A stretch of DNA of 13,645 nt from JBDSYA01 sp039925865 (GCA_039925865.1 JBDSYA010000066.1:1-13645); one strand, 5' to 3'. Counted from the stretch's first letter, positions 6,264 to 13,496 are shown. Numbers and translations are program-made. The notes: generated by a model not told the origin, from the letters alone.

Positions 6264-6608
6264 ATGATATCAAAATGGGAAATTTGGTTAGCTAATCTTG
6301 ATCCGGTTATTGGATCAGAACAGGGCAAGACAAGACCTGTTTTAATTATAAGCAATCAGGACGTAAACGATTTATTAAATGTAGTTAATGTTTTACCTAT
6401 TACATCGAAAAAATCCGGAAGAATTATTTATCCAAATGAAGTCTTAATAGAATCTGGTAAATTTGGTTTAAAAAAAGATTCTATCATTTTAATTCAGCAA
6501 ATCAGAACTTTAGATAAAAATAGAATAATTCGGAAAATCGGAGCTGTTGATGATTTTAATTTAAAACAAAAAGTTATTGAAGCTTTAAGATTTCAATTAT
6601 TTGAATAA
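6264..6608 (+). CDS. MazF/PemK-family toxin (endoribonuclease)
   Basis: 114 residues, normal MazF length. It is a sequence-specific mRNA interferase that arrests growth when its antitoxin is lost. Conserved elements: WEIWLANLDPVIGSEQGKTRPVLIIS (5-30, read in two parts: the entry strand WEIWLANLDPVIGSEQ and GKTRPVLIIS with R24), VLPITS (43-48) with T47, and PNEVLI (57-62). The third block is GLKKDSIILIQQIRTLDKNR (68-87), followed by IIRKIG. R24 and T47 match the catalytic Arg/Thr pair of characterised MazF proteins, so the toxin looks intact. Cytoplasmic. Co-directional with, and 5 nt after, the antitoxin gene. The pair is enclosed by direct repeats, suggesting it arrived as a module between the AtuA-family and TPR lipoprotein genes. 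Confidence 0.93.
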   Translation: MISKWEIWLANLDPVIGSEQGKTRPVLIISNQDVNDLLNVVNVLPITSKKSGRIIYPNEVLIESGKFGLKKDSIILIQQIRTLDKNRIIRKIGAVDDFNLKQKVIEALRFQLFE

Positions 6609-6648
6609 CTAATTTAAAAATGAAAATTAAATGTAAGAATATAATCTA
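6608..6648 (+). repeat. Direct repeat, degenerate copy 3 (just after toxin gene)
   Basis: ACTAATTTAAAAATGAAAAT onward lines up with ACTAATTTTAAAATGAAAAT at 6790 onward, with scattered mismatches and a one-base gap over about 40 nt. It starts at the last base of the toxin stop codon. Low-complexity A/T sequence lowers the confidence; similarity to copy 2 is better than to random flanks. Confidence 0.45.
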
Positions 6649-6789
6649 AAAGTTAACATGAGTTAATATTTTAAAACCGGAAAGAAGAAGAGAAAATGCT
6701 TTAAATCGGAATTCTAAGCCATATTTTGAAAGATGTGCCTGCACAATTAAATATGTCAAAGTATGAATTTTTGTCGAAGTAGTTTAAAT

Positions 6790-6833
6790 ACTAATTTTAA
6801 AATGAAAATTTAAAAGTAAAAATACATATGAAA
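6790..6833 (+). repeat. Direct repeat, copy 2 (contains start of TPR lipoprotein gene)
   Basis: 6805-6833 repeats 5652-5680 exactly over 29 nt and includes the ATG at 6828 of the lipoprotein gene. In copy 1 the same ATG opens only a nine-codon ORF (MKYLKGIIK). The two copies bracket about 1.1 kb with the gene remnant, the toxin-antitoxin pair and an unassigned 140-nt spacer. Confidence 0.85.
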
Positions 6834-7277
6834 AATTTAAAATCTGTTTTACTTCTTATTATAACCGGAATAACACTAATACTTTCGGGCTGCGGAGTGA
6901 AAGGCAAGGGCAGCTATGAAGCCGGTGTCAAATTATTTGAAGAAAAAAAATACAGAGAATCAAACATAGAATTTGAAAAGACCGTGCAGGAAAATTCGGA
7001 TTTCGGTGAAGCATATATGTATATGGGAAGAGCTTATAATTTACTCCAGCAATATGATCTTTCAATTGAAAATTATCAAAAAGCACTAGGAATTTTTAAG
7101 CAGGGAAATTTTAACGCATCTGTAAAAAATTTAGGTGATGACAGAAAAATTATACAGATAGAAGAAGTATGGATGCCGTATTCTCAAATACAGCAGAAGA
7201 TACAGAAAGGAATTCCGCTAACGGACATTGAAATACAAAAGCAGGAAGAAATAATCAAAAGACTCGATCCAAAATAA
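6828..7277 (+). CDS. Small TPR-repeat lipoprotein
   Basis: 149 residues. A lipoprotein signal (MKNLKSVLLLIITGITLILS, 1-20, then G-C) gives a lipobox LSGC with lipidation at C22, so it is probably anchored in the outer or inner membrane facing the periplasm. Two TPR-like helix pairs follow: SYEAGVKLFEEKKYRESNIE (29-48 and on to about 60) and FGEAYMYMGRAYNLLQQYDL (59-78 and on to about 94). The charged C-terminal helix (about 118-147) ends in KRLDPK. TPRs mediate protein-protein contacts; the partner is unknown. The start lies within a 29-nt direct repeat, with no Shine-Dalgarno. A near copy of the last eight codons recurs 138 nt downstream. Confidence 0.85.
   Translation: MKNLKSVLLLIITGITLILSGCGVKGKGSYEAGVKLFEEKKYRESNIEFEKTVQENSDFGEAYMYMGRAYNLLQQYDLSIENYQKALGIFKQGNFNASVKNLGDDRKIIQIEEVWMPYSQIQQKIQKGIPLTDIEIQKQEEIIKRLDPK
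7254..7277 (+). repeat. 3' end of TPR lipoprotein gene, source of a downstream duplicate
   Basis: The 24-nt segment encoding the last residues IKRLDPK and stop matches 7392-7415 at 21 of 24 positions. Confidence 0.6.
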
Positions 7278-7344
7278 TTCTGATAACGTAAAGTGTTTAA
7301 ATTCCTCAAGCATAACTTTTATAAGAGTAAAGTAAACAGAATTA

Positions 7345-7415
7345 TGAAATGAAGGGGCGTTCCCAAACTGAGATTGGAACGTGTTCATAATATTAAAAGA
7401 CCCGATCCTAAATAA
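7345..7415 (+). repeat. REP-like palindrome plus duplicated lipoprotein-gene tail
   Basis: GGGGCGTTCCCAAACTGAG then ATTGGAACG (about 7351-7382) forms an imperfect inverted repeat: CGTTCC(C)AA pairs with TTGGAACG, one C bulged. Directly after it, 7392-7415 repeats the end of the upstream gene (IKRPDPK-stop against IKRLDPK-stop). A palindrome plus a duplicated flank is what insertion of a short palindromic element with local duplication would leave. GTTCCCAA palindromes are a recurrent type of short repeat in bacterial genomes; the number of copies here is unknown. Confidence 0.55.
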
Positions 7416-7441
7416 ACTCAATCATTACGATAAATTACTTA

Positions 7442-8401
7442 ATGGAAAAAATTCTCGTCATCGGCGCTGCAGGACAAATTGGCTCCGAACTCACTTTGGC
7501 ACTTAGAAAAGTTTACGGTGATTCAAATGTTTTTGCGACTGACATTAAAGACGCTCCGGCAGATATTAAGCAATCAGGTCCTTTTCAGATACTTGATGTA
7601 ATGGATGAAAAAAGACTGATACATTTTGTTATCAGGTATAAGATCACACAGATATATTTATTAGCAGCCGTACTTTCAGGAAATGCCGAGCGTCTGCCTC
7701 TTCAGGCCTGGGATATTAATATGAAAAGTCTCTTGAATATTCTTGATCTTGGGCGTGAGGTCGGAATAAATAAAGTATTTTGGCCAAGCTCTATTGCCGT
7801 GTTTGGAACAACAACTCCAAAAAAAAATACTCCGCAGTTAACTATCATGGAACCCATAACTGTTTACGGTGTGAGTAAGCTTGCGGGCGAGAGATGGTGC
7901 GAATATTATTTTAATAAATTTAAACTGGATGTTCGAAGCATCCGTTACCCGGGTTTAATAAGTTTTAAAACTGAAGCCGGCGGCGGAACTACTGATTACG
8001 CAGTTGAAATTTTTTATGATGCTATTGAAAGCGGAAAGTATGAATGTTTTCTTAAACCCGATACAAAACTTCCTATGATGTTCATGCCCGATGCGATCAG
8101 GGGTACGATAGAACTCATGGAAGCAGATTCTTCAAAGCTTTCAATCCATTCAGGTTATAATATCAGCGGTATTAGTTTTGATCCTCAGGAACTTGCAGAA
8201 AAAATAAAAAAAAGTATTCCGGATTTTGAGATTACGTACAAACCTGATTTCAGGCAGGCTATCGCAGAGTCATGGCCTCAAAGTATTGACGACAAAGTGG
8301 CAAGGAATGACTGGGGCTGGAAACATGAATATGATCTTGAGAAAATGTCAGAGATCATGCTTAAGGAGATCAGAAAAAAGCCCCTTGAAATTAATACTTG
8401 A
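7442..8401 (+). CDS. tdh: L-threonine 3-dehydrogenase, SDR (epimerase-like) type
   Basis: 319 residues, extended short-chain dehydrogenase. It should oxidise L-threonine with NAD+ to 2-amino-3-ketobutyrate, which a CoA ligase (not in the window) cleaves to glycine and acetyl-CoA. N-terminal GAAGQIG (8-14) is the GxxGxxG cofactor loop and D34 (ATDIKDAP) the NAD-specific acidic residue. The active site has WPSSIAVFG (114-122) and YGVSK (142-146, Tyr142/Lys146). Type-specific substrate segments follow: RYPGLIS (168-174), GGGTTDYAVEIFYDAI (180-195), MMFMPDAIRG (212-221), and SWPQSIDDKVARNDWGWKHE (277-296). These match the epimerase-like threonine dehydrogenases of Bacteroidota, archaea and mammals, not the zinc-dependent enzyme E. 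coli calls Tdh. The frame after the TGA stop stays open for another 34 codons (see the remnant downstream). Confidence 0.92.
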   Translation: MEKILVIGAAGQIGSELTLALRKVYGDSNVFATDIKDAPADIKQSGPFQILDVMDEKRLIHFVIRYKITQIYLLAAVLSGNAERLPLQAWDINMKSLLNILDLGREVGINKVFWPSSIAVFGTTTPKKNTPQLTIMEPITVYGVSKLAGERWCEYYFNKFKLDVRSIRYPGLISFKTEAGGGTTDYAVEIFYDAIESGKYECFLKPDTKLPMMFMPDAIRGTIELMEADSSKLSIHSGYNISGISFDPQELAEKIKKSIPDFEITYKPDFRQAIAESWPQSIDDKVARNDWGWKHEYDLEKMSEIMLKEIRKKPLEINT

Positions 8402-8541
8402 AAATTATTTAATGATACTCATGGCTATTTTTTATTCGATGAACGATTTATTTCATTTGGTACACTTATCAAATTAAAAAACCATCTAAACATTCCGAAA
8501 TTCTAAGAGCTTATGTGATCAAGCCCTTGTATCATGTTTAA
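8402..8541 (+). pseudogene. Short broken reading frame between tdh and the EamA permease
   Basis: In frame directly after the tdh stop runs KLFNDTHGYFLFDERFISFG then TLIKLK. One extra A in the six-A run at 8476-8481 would shift it into KPSKHSEILRAYVIKPLYHV and a TAA at 8539-8541, overlapping the first bases of the permease gene. The composition is protein-like rather than random intergenic, yet there is no start codon and the frame is broken. I do not recognise the family. Probably the 3' remnant of a deleted gene; a chance frame remains possible. Confidence 0.35.
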
Positions 8542-9430
8542 TAAACTTATCAGCACAATACCCCAACACAAAAAAGGTTTGATATTCATAAGCCTTGCAG
8601 CTGTAATGTGGAGCTCCGGAGGTTTGTTCATAAAAATATTATTGCTCGATGCATATCAGATCTCTTTTTACAGGTCACTCATAGCAGTAGTCACAATTGT
8701 GATAATAACACTCATTCGGAAGAAGAGTCTTAAATTCGAATTTGACGTGATCTCAATTCTGTGCAGTATAACTTATGCATTCATTCTTATACTGTTTGTG
8801 ATAGCTACCAAACTCACAACTGCAGCTAATGCGATCTTTCTTCAATTCACTGCACCAATATATCTTTTGATACTCGAACCGGTATTTTTAAAAACAAAGT
8901 TCGATAAAAGAAATGTTATCGCGTTGATCATTTGTATTTTAGGAATGAGTCTGTTCTTTTTCGGCAAGCTTGACTTTTCAAATATTCAGGGTAATTTGTT
9001 TGCAATAGGATCAGGTATTTGCTTTGCTTTATTTTCACTCTTTCTCAAATGGAAGAAACAGCTGCATAAAAGTGAGAATACAATAATCTATATTATTGCA
9101 GGAAATATACTCGTCTGTATATTCTGTCTGCCTTTTATTTTTGACAAACTTATTATAGACTCAACTCAGATGCTTATACTTATTTATATGGGCATATTCC
9201 AGATCGGGATCAGTTACATAATTTTTAATGAAGGGATCAAATATATTTCGGCAACAGAATCGATGATCATTGCTATGCTTGAAGCAGTTTTAAATCCTGT
9301 GTGGGTTTTTTTGGGAGTTGGTGAAGTTCCATCCGCTTATGCAATAGCGGGTGCAGTAATTATATTGCTTGCGATAGTGTGGAGAAACTTTTTCATTAAG
9401 CCCGGTGAAAAAATTTTAATAGCTGAGTAA
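8534..9430 (+). CDS. EamA/DMT-family membrane transporter
   Basis: 298 residues, ten predicted transmembrane helices in two EamA repeats (about 14-36, 41-61, 71-91, 97-117, 126-143; 151-170, 184-205, 211-231, 241-262, 267-286). Typical signatures: SLAAVMWSSGGLFIKIL near the N-terminus, FYRSLIA after helix 1, TTAANAIFLQFTAPIYLLIL in helix 4, and the matching SATESMIIAMLEAVLNPVWVF (239-259, with E250 and P255) in helix 9. The family exports amino acids or other metabolites from the cytoplasm across the inner membrane by proton exchange; the substrate cannot be read from the sequence. It lies 132 nt after tdh on the same strand, so an amino-acid link is possible. The stop is 6 nt from the stop of the converging PEGA gene, with no terminator visible between. 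Confidence 0.93.
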   Translation: MFNKLISTIPQHKKGLIFISLAAVMWSSGGLFIKILLLDAYQISFYRSLIAVVTIVIITLIRKKSLKFEFDVISILCSITYAFILILFVIATKLTTAANAIFLQFTAPIYLLILEPVFLKTKFDKRNVIALIICILGMSLFFFGKLDFSNIQGNLFAIGSGICFALFSLFLKWKKQLHKSENTIIYIIAGNILVCIFCLPFIFDKLIIDSTQMLILIYMGIFQIGISYIIFNEGIKYISATESMIIAMLEAVLNPVWVFLGVGEVPSAYAIAGAVIILLAIVWRNFFIKPGEKILIAE

Positions 9431-9436
9431 ATAATT

Positions 9437-10234
9437 TCAGTCAAAAAACAGAAAATAGATCAGCCCTCCGAGAGCCACCTGCATCAGTGCAAGCGAAATA
9501 ACAAAATAAGTATCATTAGATCTTGACTGGTCCAGTAATGCGGTATTGCCTGTATTCACATAATTATCATAAGCCTTATTGGCTTTATTTTTAAAATTGA
9601 TCGAGAAATATCCGCCCGCTATGGAAGCTGCACCAAGGCCTAAGAGAGTGTAAAGATTTCTTTTAGTCTTAAACTGTGTTCCCCGGTTTTTATAAACAAC
9701 ATCATTGATACTTACTTTGCCTTTTGACTGCAGATGAATATTTTCGCCTGTCTCAAAGTTATAATTTTTCAGGTCAAAAATATAATCCTTGTAGTTTTTT
9801 TTCTTTATTAAAAGATTACCCGATAATTGTTGCGGGTTGAAGAATCTCAGAGGAGTCATTCCCAGCAAAGAATCATTTTTAAAAACACCGGCATTATAAG
9901 GAAGAGTATTAAAATAATAATAATAGTCGAATTGAATATTGAAAACAGTATCACTTGTCAAATTTAAAAAAATTACTTCATTCTGATTTTCCCATTCCAA
10001 TAAGGATTTTGGATTAATTATTTTTAAGGTATAGTTTCCTTCTTTAATCTCATATTCTGAAAGGGGAGTTGTTCCAATCAATAAAGTATCCAAATATATT
10101 TTTGCATTTTCCGGTTTGGAAATAACACTGAGTTTATAATTTTTAATAAAATTCAAATCCGGGACGGAATCAGTTTGTGCAAAAATCAAACTTGCATTAA
10201 CAACAAACAATAAAAATATTTTTTTTAACATCAC
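9437..10234 (-). CDS. PEGA-domain envelope protein
   Basis: 265 residues. Signal peptide 1-19 with likely cleavage after FAQ (MMLKKIFLLFVVNASLIFAQ). A PEGA domain spans about 34-72: YKLSVISKPENAKIYLDTLL, then IGTTPL and EGNYTLKI. A second, degenerate one spans about 103-150 (YYYYFNTLPYNAGVFKNDSL, then LGMTPL). Two hydrophobic segments follow (about 194-212 and 243-264), separated by a KANKAYDNYVNTGNTALLDQ linker of a kind often seen at the C-terminus of Bacteroidota/Ignavibacteriota surface-associated proteins. PEGA domains are extracytoplasmic beta modules thought to bind cell-wall or surface glycans. Second gene of a two-gene operon, 7 nt after the propeller lipoprotein gene. Exact role unknown. 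Confidence 0.82.
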   Translation of the reverse strand: MMLKKIFLLFVVNASLIFAQTDSVPDLNFIKNYKLSVISKPENAKIYLDTLLIGTTPLSEYEIKEGNYTLKIINPKSLLEWENQNEVIFLNLTSDTVFNIQFDYYYYFNTLPYNAGVFKNDSLLGMTPLRFFNPQQLSGNLLIKKKNYKDYIFDLKNYNFETGENIHLQSKGKVSINDVVYKNRGTQFKTKRNLYTLLGLGAASIAGGYFSINFKNKANKAYDNYVNTGNTALLDQSRSNDTYFVISLALMQVALGGLIYFLFFD

Positions 10235-10241
10235 TTAAAAT

Positions 10242-11384
10242 TTATTTAAAACAATAAATGAATTTATCGTCACTGGCTACGAATATATAATCTTTCCACA
10301 CAACCGCACTGGTTCTGATCCTGCCTTCACACTTATACTGCCATAGTTCTTTACCGTCATCAGCATTTAAACAGTAAAAATTTTTATCAAATGATCCTAT
10401 GAATATTTTACTTCCCTGCAACAAAGGCGAAGCCGAAACTGCGCCGTTAGTGACGAATTTCCAGACAATGTCACCGTTGTTTTTATTCAAAGCAAATACG
10501 GACCCGTCAACACCTGCAGTGATCAGATTATTGTTATAAAATGCAGATGAGGACAAAAAATTTGTATTCAGATCTTTATTCCATTTTAAATTTCCTGCCG
10601 TATCCAGGCAATAAAAATTCTTGTCGTCAGAGCCAAAATAGATATTGCCGTCAGCGACAGATACATCGCTGATTATCGAAGCACCTGTTTTGTATTTCCA
10701 CAATTCTTTTCCTGAAAGAAGGTCAAATGCATACATATTTCCGTCAGTGCTTCCAAGAAAGATTTTTTCATTATAAACTGATGGGCTTGTATAAAACGAA
10801 AACATTGATTTTTTCAAACCTGATTTCCAAATTATGCTTCCGGTCCTGGCATTCAATCTGTACAATGCCCCTTTAGTATTGCTGAGAATTATATCTTCAT
10901 TTACAAGTATCGGTGAAGATTCAACCCAATGAACATTTCTCTCCCATTGAACCGCGCCTTTAATAAGATTGTAACTAAAAACTTTGCTCTTCTTATCGCC
11001 GGAAGATGTAATAATTACATTATTATTAAATATGACCGGTGTTGAATAAGATGATCTGCCAATTGTGGAGGTACGCCCTAAACTTTTTCCGCTGTTAATA
11101 TCTATAGAATAAAATTCTCCGTTGAGAGTATTTGCAAATAAAATAGCATCACTTACCGAAAGGCTGTTTTTTGCAAGCCCGCCATCTGCATCGAATTGCC
11201 ACAAGAGTTTAAAAGGAGGTGTTAAATTACTTTTTGATTTGGAAGTATTAGTTTTAGCGAGGTCGCCGCCGATATACAGCCAGTCTTCGTTCTCGTCAAC
11301 TTCAACAAGTTTATCGATGCTTAACGGAAAGCAGGAGGAAAAAAAGATTGGCAAACAAAAAAATATTAAACTACGCAGTTTCAT
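10242..11384 (-). CDS. PQQ-type beta-propeller lipoprotein (BamB-like)
   Basis: 380 residues. Signal MKLRSLIFFCLPIFFSSC gives a lipobox ending at C18, so a membrane-anchored lipoprotein. The rest is a beta-propeller of PQQ/pyrrolo-quinoline-like repeats, each ending in a YxLDxxxGKxLW pattern: FYSIDINSGK (91-100), FSYNLIKGAVQWE (136-148), LYRLNARTGSIIWK (174-187), MYAFDLLSGKELWK (217-230), FYCLDTAGNLKWNK (257-270), VFALNKNNGDIVWK (296-309), FYCLNADDGKELWQ (336-349) and a final IYCF. This suggests eight blades, the last strand closing the ring. BamB of the outer-membrane assembly machinery has this fold, but no other bam gene is near and the sequence does not prove that role; such propellers are also general scaffolds. 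No PQQ-dehydrogenase catalytic features seen. First gene of the operon with the PEGA protein. Confidence 0.85.
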   Translation of the reverse strand: MKLRSLIFFCLPIFFSSCFPLSIDKLVEVDENEDWLYIGGDLAKTNTSKSKSNLTPPFKLLWQFDADGGLAKNSLSVSDAILFANTLNGEFYSIDINSGKSLGRTSTIGRSSYSTPVIFNNNVIITSSGDKKSKVFSYNLIKGAVQWERNVHWVESSPILVNEDIILSNTKGALYRLNARTGSIIWKSGLKKSMFSFYTSPSVYNEKIFLGSTDGNMYAFDLLSGKELWKYKTGASIISDVSVADGNIYFGSDDKNFYCLDTAGNLKWNKDLNTNFLSSSAFYNNNLITAGVDGSVFALNKNNGDIVWKFVTNGAVSASPLLQGSKIFIGSFDKNFYCLNADDGKELWQYKCEGRIRTSAVVWKDYIFVASDDKFIYCFK

Positions 11385-11703
11385 TAAACTAAAATTAAGG
11401 CGACTTTATTTTAAAAACAATAGATAAGATTGAAAGTTATTAGTTGTTGGAATTCACTCGAGGGTTTGTAAAAGAATTATTTATATTTGTAAACTATTGC
11501 ATGTATTATTAAAAATCAACTGATTAGTGCTTTCACAAAAATTAAAATCTTATAAAAAAATATTACAAGCTACCTTATAAAATCATTATTAGCCCGATCA
11601 CATTTGTTATCATTCCCGCACACAAAAGTAAAACTAAGTGAAATTTTTATTTGAAACTATAAAATGAATTTTTCTTAAAAGAAGAATAAAGTATATTTAA
11701 AAA
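11385..11703. other. Divergent intergenic region between envelope operon and bshA
   Basis: No plausible gene. Very AT-rich. TATATTTG at 11482-11489 (+) fits a Bacteroidota-type -7 element, but no -33 element stands at the right distance and it lies about 215 nt from bshA. Must contain promoters for both flanking transcripts; I cannot place them with confidence. Confidence 0.5.
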
Positions 11704-12876
11704 ATGAATAAAAATTTTATGAAAATCGGCATTACGTGCTATCCAACATACGGAGGCAGCGGTGTTATAGCTACTGAGCTTGGAAAGGCGCTTGCGTTAA
11801 GAGGACATGAAATCCATTTTATTTCTTATGCAATGCCGACACGTCTTAATGGTTTCATTGATAATATCTTCTATCATGAAGTCGAAATAAATAATTATCC
11901 ATTATTTGAATTTCCATTATATAGCATTGCCCTAGCCAGTAAAATGGTGGAAGTGACGAAATTTTATGAACTGGATCTTCTGCATGCGCATTATGCCATT
12001 CCTCATGCTACAAGTGCCTACCTTGCGAGAGAAATTTTAAAGTCGGAAAATAATAGTGCGAGCGGAATAAAGTTTATAACAACACTTCACGGAACTGACA
12101 TAACACTAACGGGTCTCGAACCCAGTTTCTTACCGACAATGAAGTTCAGCATAGAAAAATCAGACGGTGTTACTGCTGTTTCAAAATTTCTAAAAGATAA
12201 AACCCAGCAGCAGTATAAGATCAATAAGAATATAGAAGTGATCCCTAACTTTATTGACATCCAAAAATATAAACGTGAAAATGATGAGAAGACAACATGT
12301 TTCAAGAAAAACTTTGCTCCCAATGATGAAAAAATTTTAATTCACACTTCAAACTTCCGGCCCTTAAAGAGAGTACTTGATGTAATTAAGATCTTTAATG
12401 AAGTGAAAAAGAAAGTGGAATCAAAATTGATTTTGGTGGGGGACGGTCCTGACAGAGGCGAGTGTGAAAGATATTCACGAGAAATTGGAATTTTTGAAGA
12501 AATAAAATTTATGGGGAAACAGGATGCGCTAGTTGAGATCTTGTCAGTTGCAGATATTTTTATAATACCATCTCAGTCTGAAAGCTTTGGTTTATCGGCG
12601 CTTGAAGCAATGGCATGCGGAGTACCGGTGATCTCTTCAAGTGTTGGAGGATTACCTGAATTAAATCTTCACGGGGAAACCGGATATATAGCCGAGATCG
12701 GTGATGTTGAAAGAATGGCAAAATACACTATTGAACTTCTTACAAATCAAAAGCGGTATGACATTCTCGCAAAGAATGCCCGAAAAAGAGCTGAGGAATT
12801 TAGTGAAGATAATATCGTACCCATGTATGAAAAGTTTTATGAGGAAATACTTGCTCAGGAATCTGCAATTGTTTAG
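11704..12876 (+). CDS. bshA: N-acetyl-alpha-D-glucosaminyl L-malate synthase BshA
   Basis: Glycosyltransferase (GT4, GT-B fold) that joins UDP-GlcNAc and L-malate to form GlcNAc-malate, the first step of bacillithiol synthesis, in the cytoplasm. 390 residues, usual length (about 375-385) plus a few. N-terminal domain: KIGITCYPTYGGSGVIATEL (7-26) and GKALALRGHEIHFIS (27-41), the BshA hallmark. Then LLHAHYAIPHATSAYLA (92-108), LHGTDITL (128-135) and VSKFLKD (159-165). C-terminal donor domain: SNFRPLKRV (216-224, R219/K222 for phosphates), LVGDGPDR (244-251), and SESFGLSALEAMACGVPVIS (292-311) with the EX7E pair E293/E301. Translation may start at Met1 or at Met6 (MKIGITCYP), which fits the Bacillus N-terminus equally well. 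Monocistronic here; bshB and bshC are not in the window. Confidence 0.96.
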   Translation: MNKNFMKIGITCYPTYGGSGVIATELGKALALRGHEIHFISYAMPTRLNGFIDNIFYHEVEINNYPLFEFPLYSIALASKMVEVTKFYELDLLHAHYAIPHATSAYLAREILKSENNSASGIKFITTLHGTDITLTGLEPSFLPTMKFSIEKSDGVTAVSKFLKDKTQQQYKINKNIEVIPNFIDIQKYKRENDEKTTCFKKNFAPNDEKILIHTSNFRPLKRVLDVIKIFNEVKKKVESKLILVGDGPDRGECERYSREIGIFEEIKFMGKQDALVEILSVADIFIIPSQSESFGLSALEAMACGVPVISSSVGGLPELNLHGETGYIAEIGDVERMAKYTIELLTNQKRYDILAKNARKRAEEFSEDNIVPMYEKFYEEILAQESAIV

Positions 12877-12882
12877 AATATT

Positions 12883-12914
12883 ATAGTGTGGCACATTTAA
12901 AAATGTGGCACTAT
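12883..12914. terminator. Imperfect hairpin between convergent bshA and transposase genes
   Basis: Stem ATAGTG (12883-12888) / CACTAT (12909-12914) and ACATTT (12893-12898) / AAATGT (12901-12906), with an internal loop of TGGC against GG. The octamer TGTGGCAC also occurs twice as a direct repeat (12887-12894 and 12904-12911). It follows the bshA stop by 6 nt and contains the stop codon of the transposase gene. It could act as a bidirectional terminator, though no T-tract follows, or as a REP-type element linked to the transposase. Confidence 0.5.
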
Positions 12915-13496
12915 GGGAAGTTCAAAGAAATTCTTTAGATGATATTCAGGAAGTATTTTATACGAAAGTGAATAAAAGTCTTCCGTGCAGATATCAAACA
13001 ATTTAAAAGCTAAATCTTTATTACATATTGTTCCTCTTCTAAATCCGCAATAATCTTTAAATGAACTAAAAACCCAATCTTCCATTTTATCTACCAATTT
13101 AGTTTTAATTGGAGTTTGATGAATATACATTAAACACTCCAGTGCCTGGCTTGATTTAATATTAACATTATCTCCATGTGTATTTTGTGTAAAAAGTGAT
13201 CCTGTTCTCTTCTCTTGAACATTAATACCTTTCGCGTACGAACTCAATAAATGCCGAAATCCCTCACTGAGAAAATTTCTTCCTTTTTCATCATGAGATA
13301 TTGTTTTTGAATTTGCACTGATCAGAAATTGAAAGTTATTCGGAAGTAAACAATATGAAAGAATATCACAATTAGGTAAAATAAGTTTTCTTACTTTGCC
13401 AAGGAAATATAAATAATTTTCATACTTAAAAAATATTTGCTGGCGGTTATTACCGCGATTATATATGTGATATAGGTCTGATGAGATAAATTTCAT
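12897..13496 (-). CDS. IS200-like / REP-associated transposase family protein (Y1_Tnp), HUH motif lost
   Basis: 199 residues, the size of RAYT-type proteins. N-terminal YHIYNRGNNRQQIFF (9-23) is the family's entry signature. LSYCLLPNNFQFLI (46-59) is the position of the metal-binding HUH motif, usually LPNHFHFL; here N54 and Q56 replace both histidines. SSYAKGINVQEKRTGSLFTQ (85-104) matches the following helix and GSLFQ motif, and CLMYIHQTPIKTKLV (121-135) matches YIHxNPVKxGLV with the nucleophile Tyr at 124. WVFSSFKDY (141-149) is the conserved end of the domain. The fold is therefore kept but the metal site looks lost, suggesting an inactive or domesticated copy. A lone gene with no accessory TnpB. 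It converges on bshA, with a hairpin over its stop and an 11-nt inverted repeat around it. Confidence 0.87.
   Translation of the reverse strand: MKFISSDLYHIYNRGNNRQQIFFKYENYLYFLGKVRKLILPNCDILSYCLLPNNFQFLISANSKTISHDEKGRNFLSEGFRHLLSSYAKGINVQEKRTGSLFTQNTHGDNVNIKSSQALECLMYIHQTPIKTKLVDKMEDWVFSSFKDYCGFRRGTICNKDLAFKLFDICTEDFYSLSYKILPEYHLKNFFELPIVPHF
12912..12922. repeat. 11-nt inverted repeat, left copy (flanks transposase gene)
   Basis: TATGGGAAGTT, the exact reverse complement of AACTTCCCATA at 13602-13612. The left copy lies in the last codons of the transposase gene. Confidence 0.45.

Noticed and set aside
9431..9450. CTGA...TCAG as terminator between the converging permease and PEGA genes
   Set aside because: Only four base pairs and it overlaps coding ends; not convincing.
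11213..11219. AGGAGGT on the plus strand, a perfect Shine-Dalgarno
   Set aside because: It lies inside the minus-strand propeller gene and no start codon or coding frame follows at a suitable distance; real genes here do not use Shine-Dalgarno sequences.
11122..11427. 101-codon plus-strand ORF
   Set aside because: Antisense to the propeller lipoprotein gene start, no recognisable features.
11482..11489. TATATTTG as the bshA promoter
   Set aside because: Good -7 match, but no -33 element at the expected spacing and more than 200 nt from the start codon; noted only in the intergenic entry.
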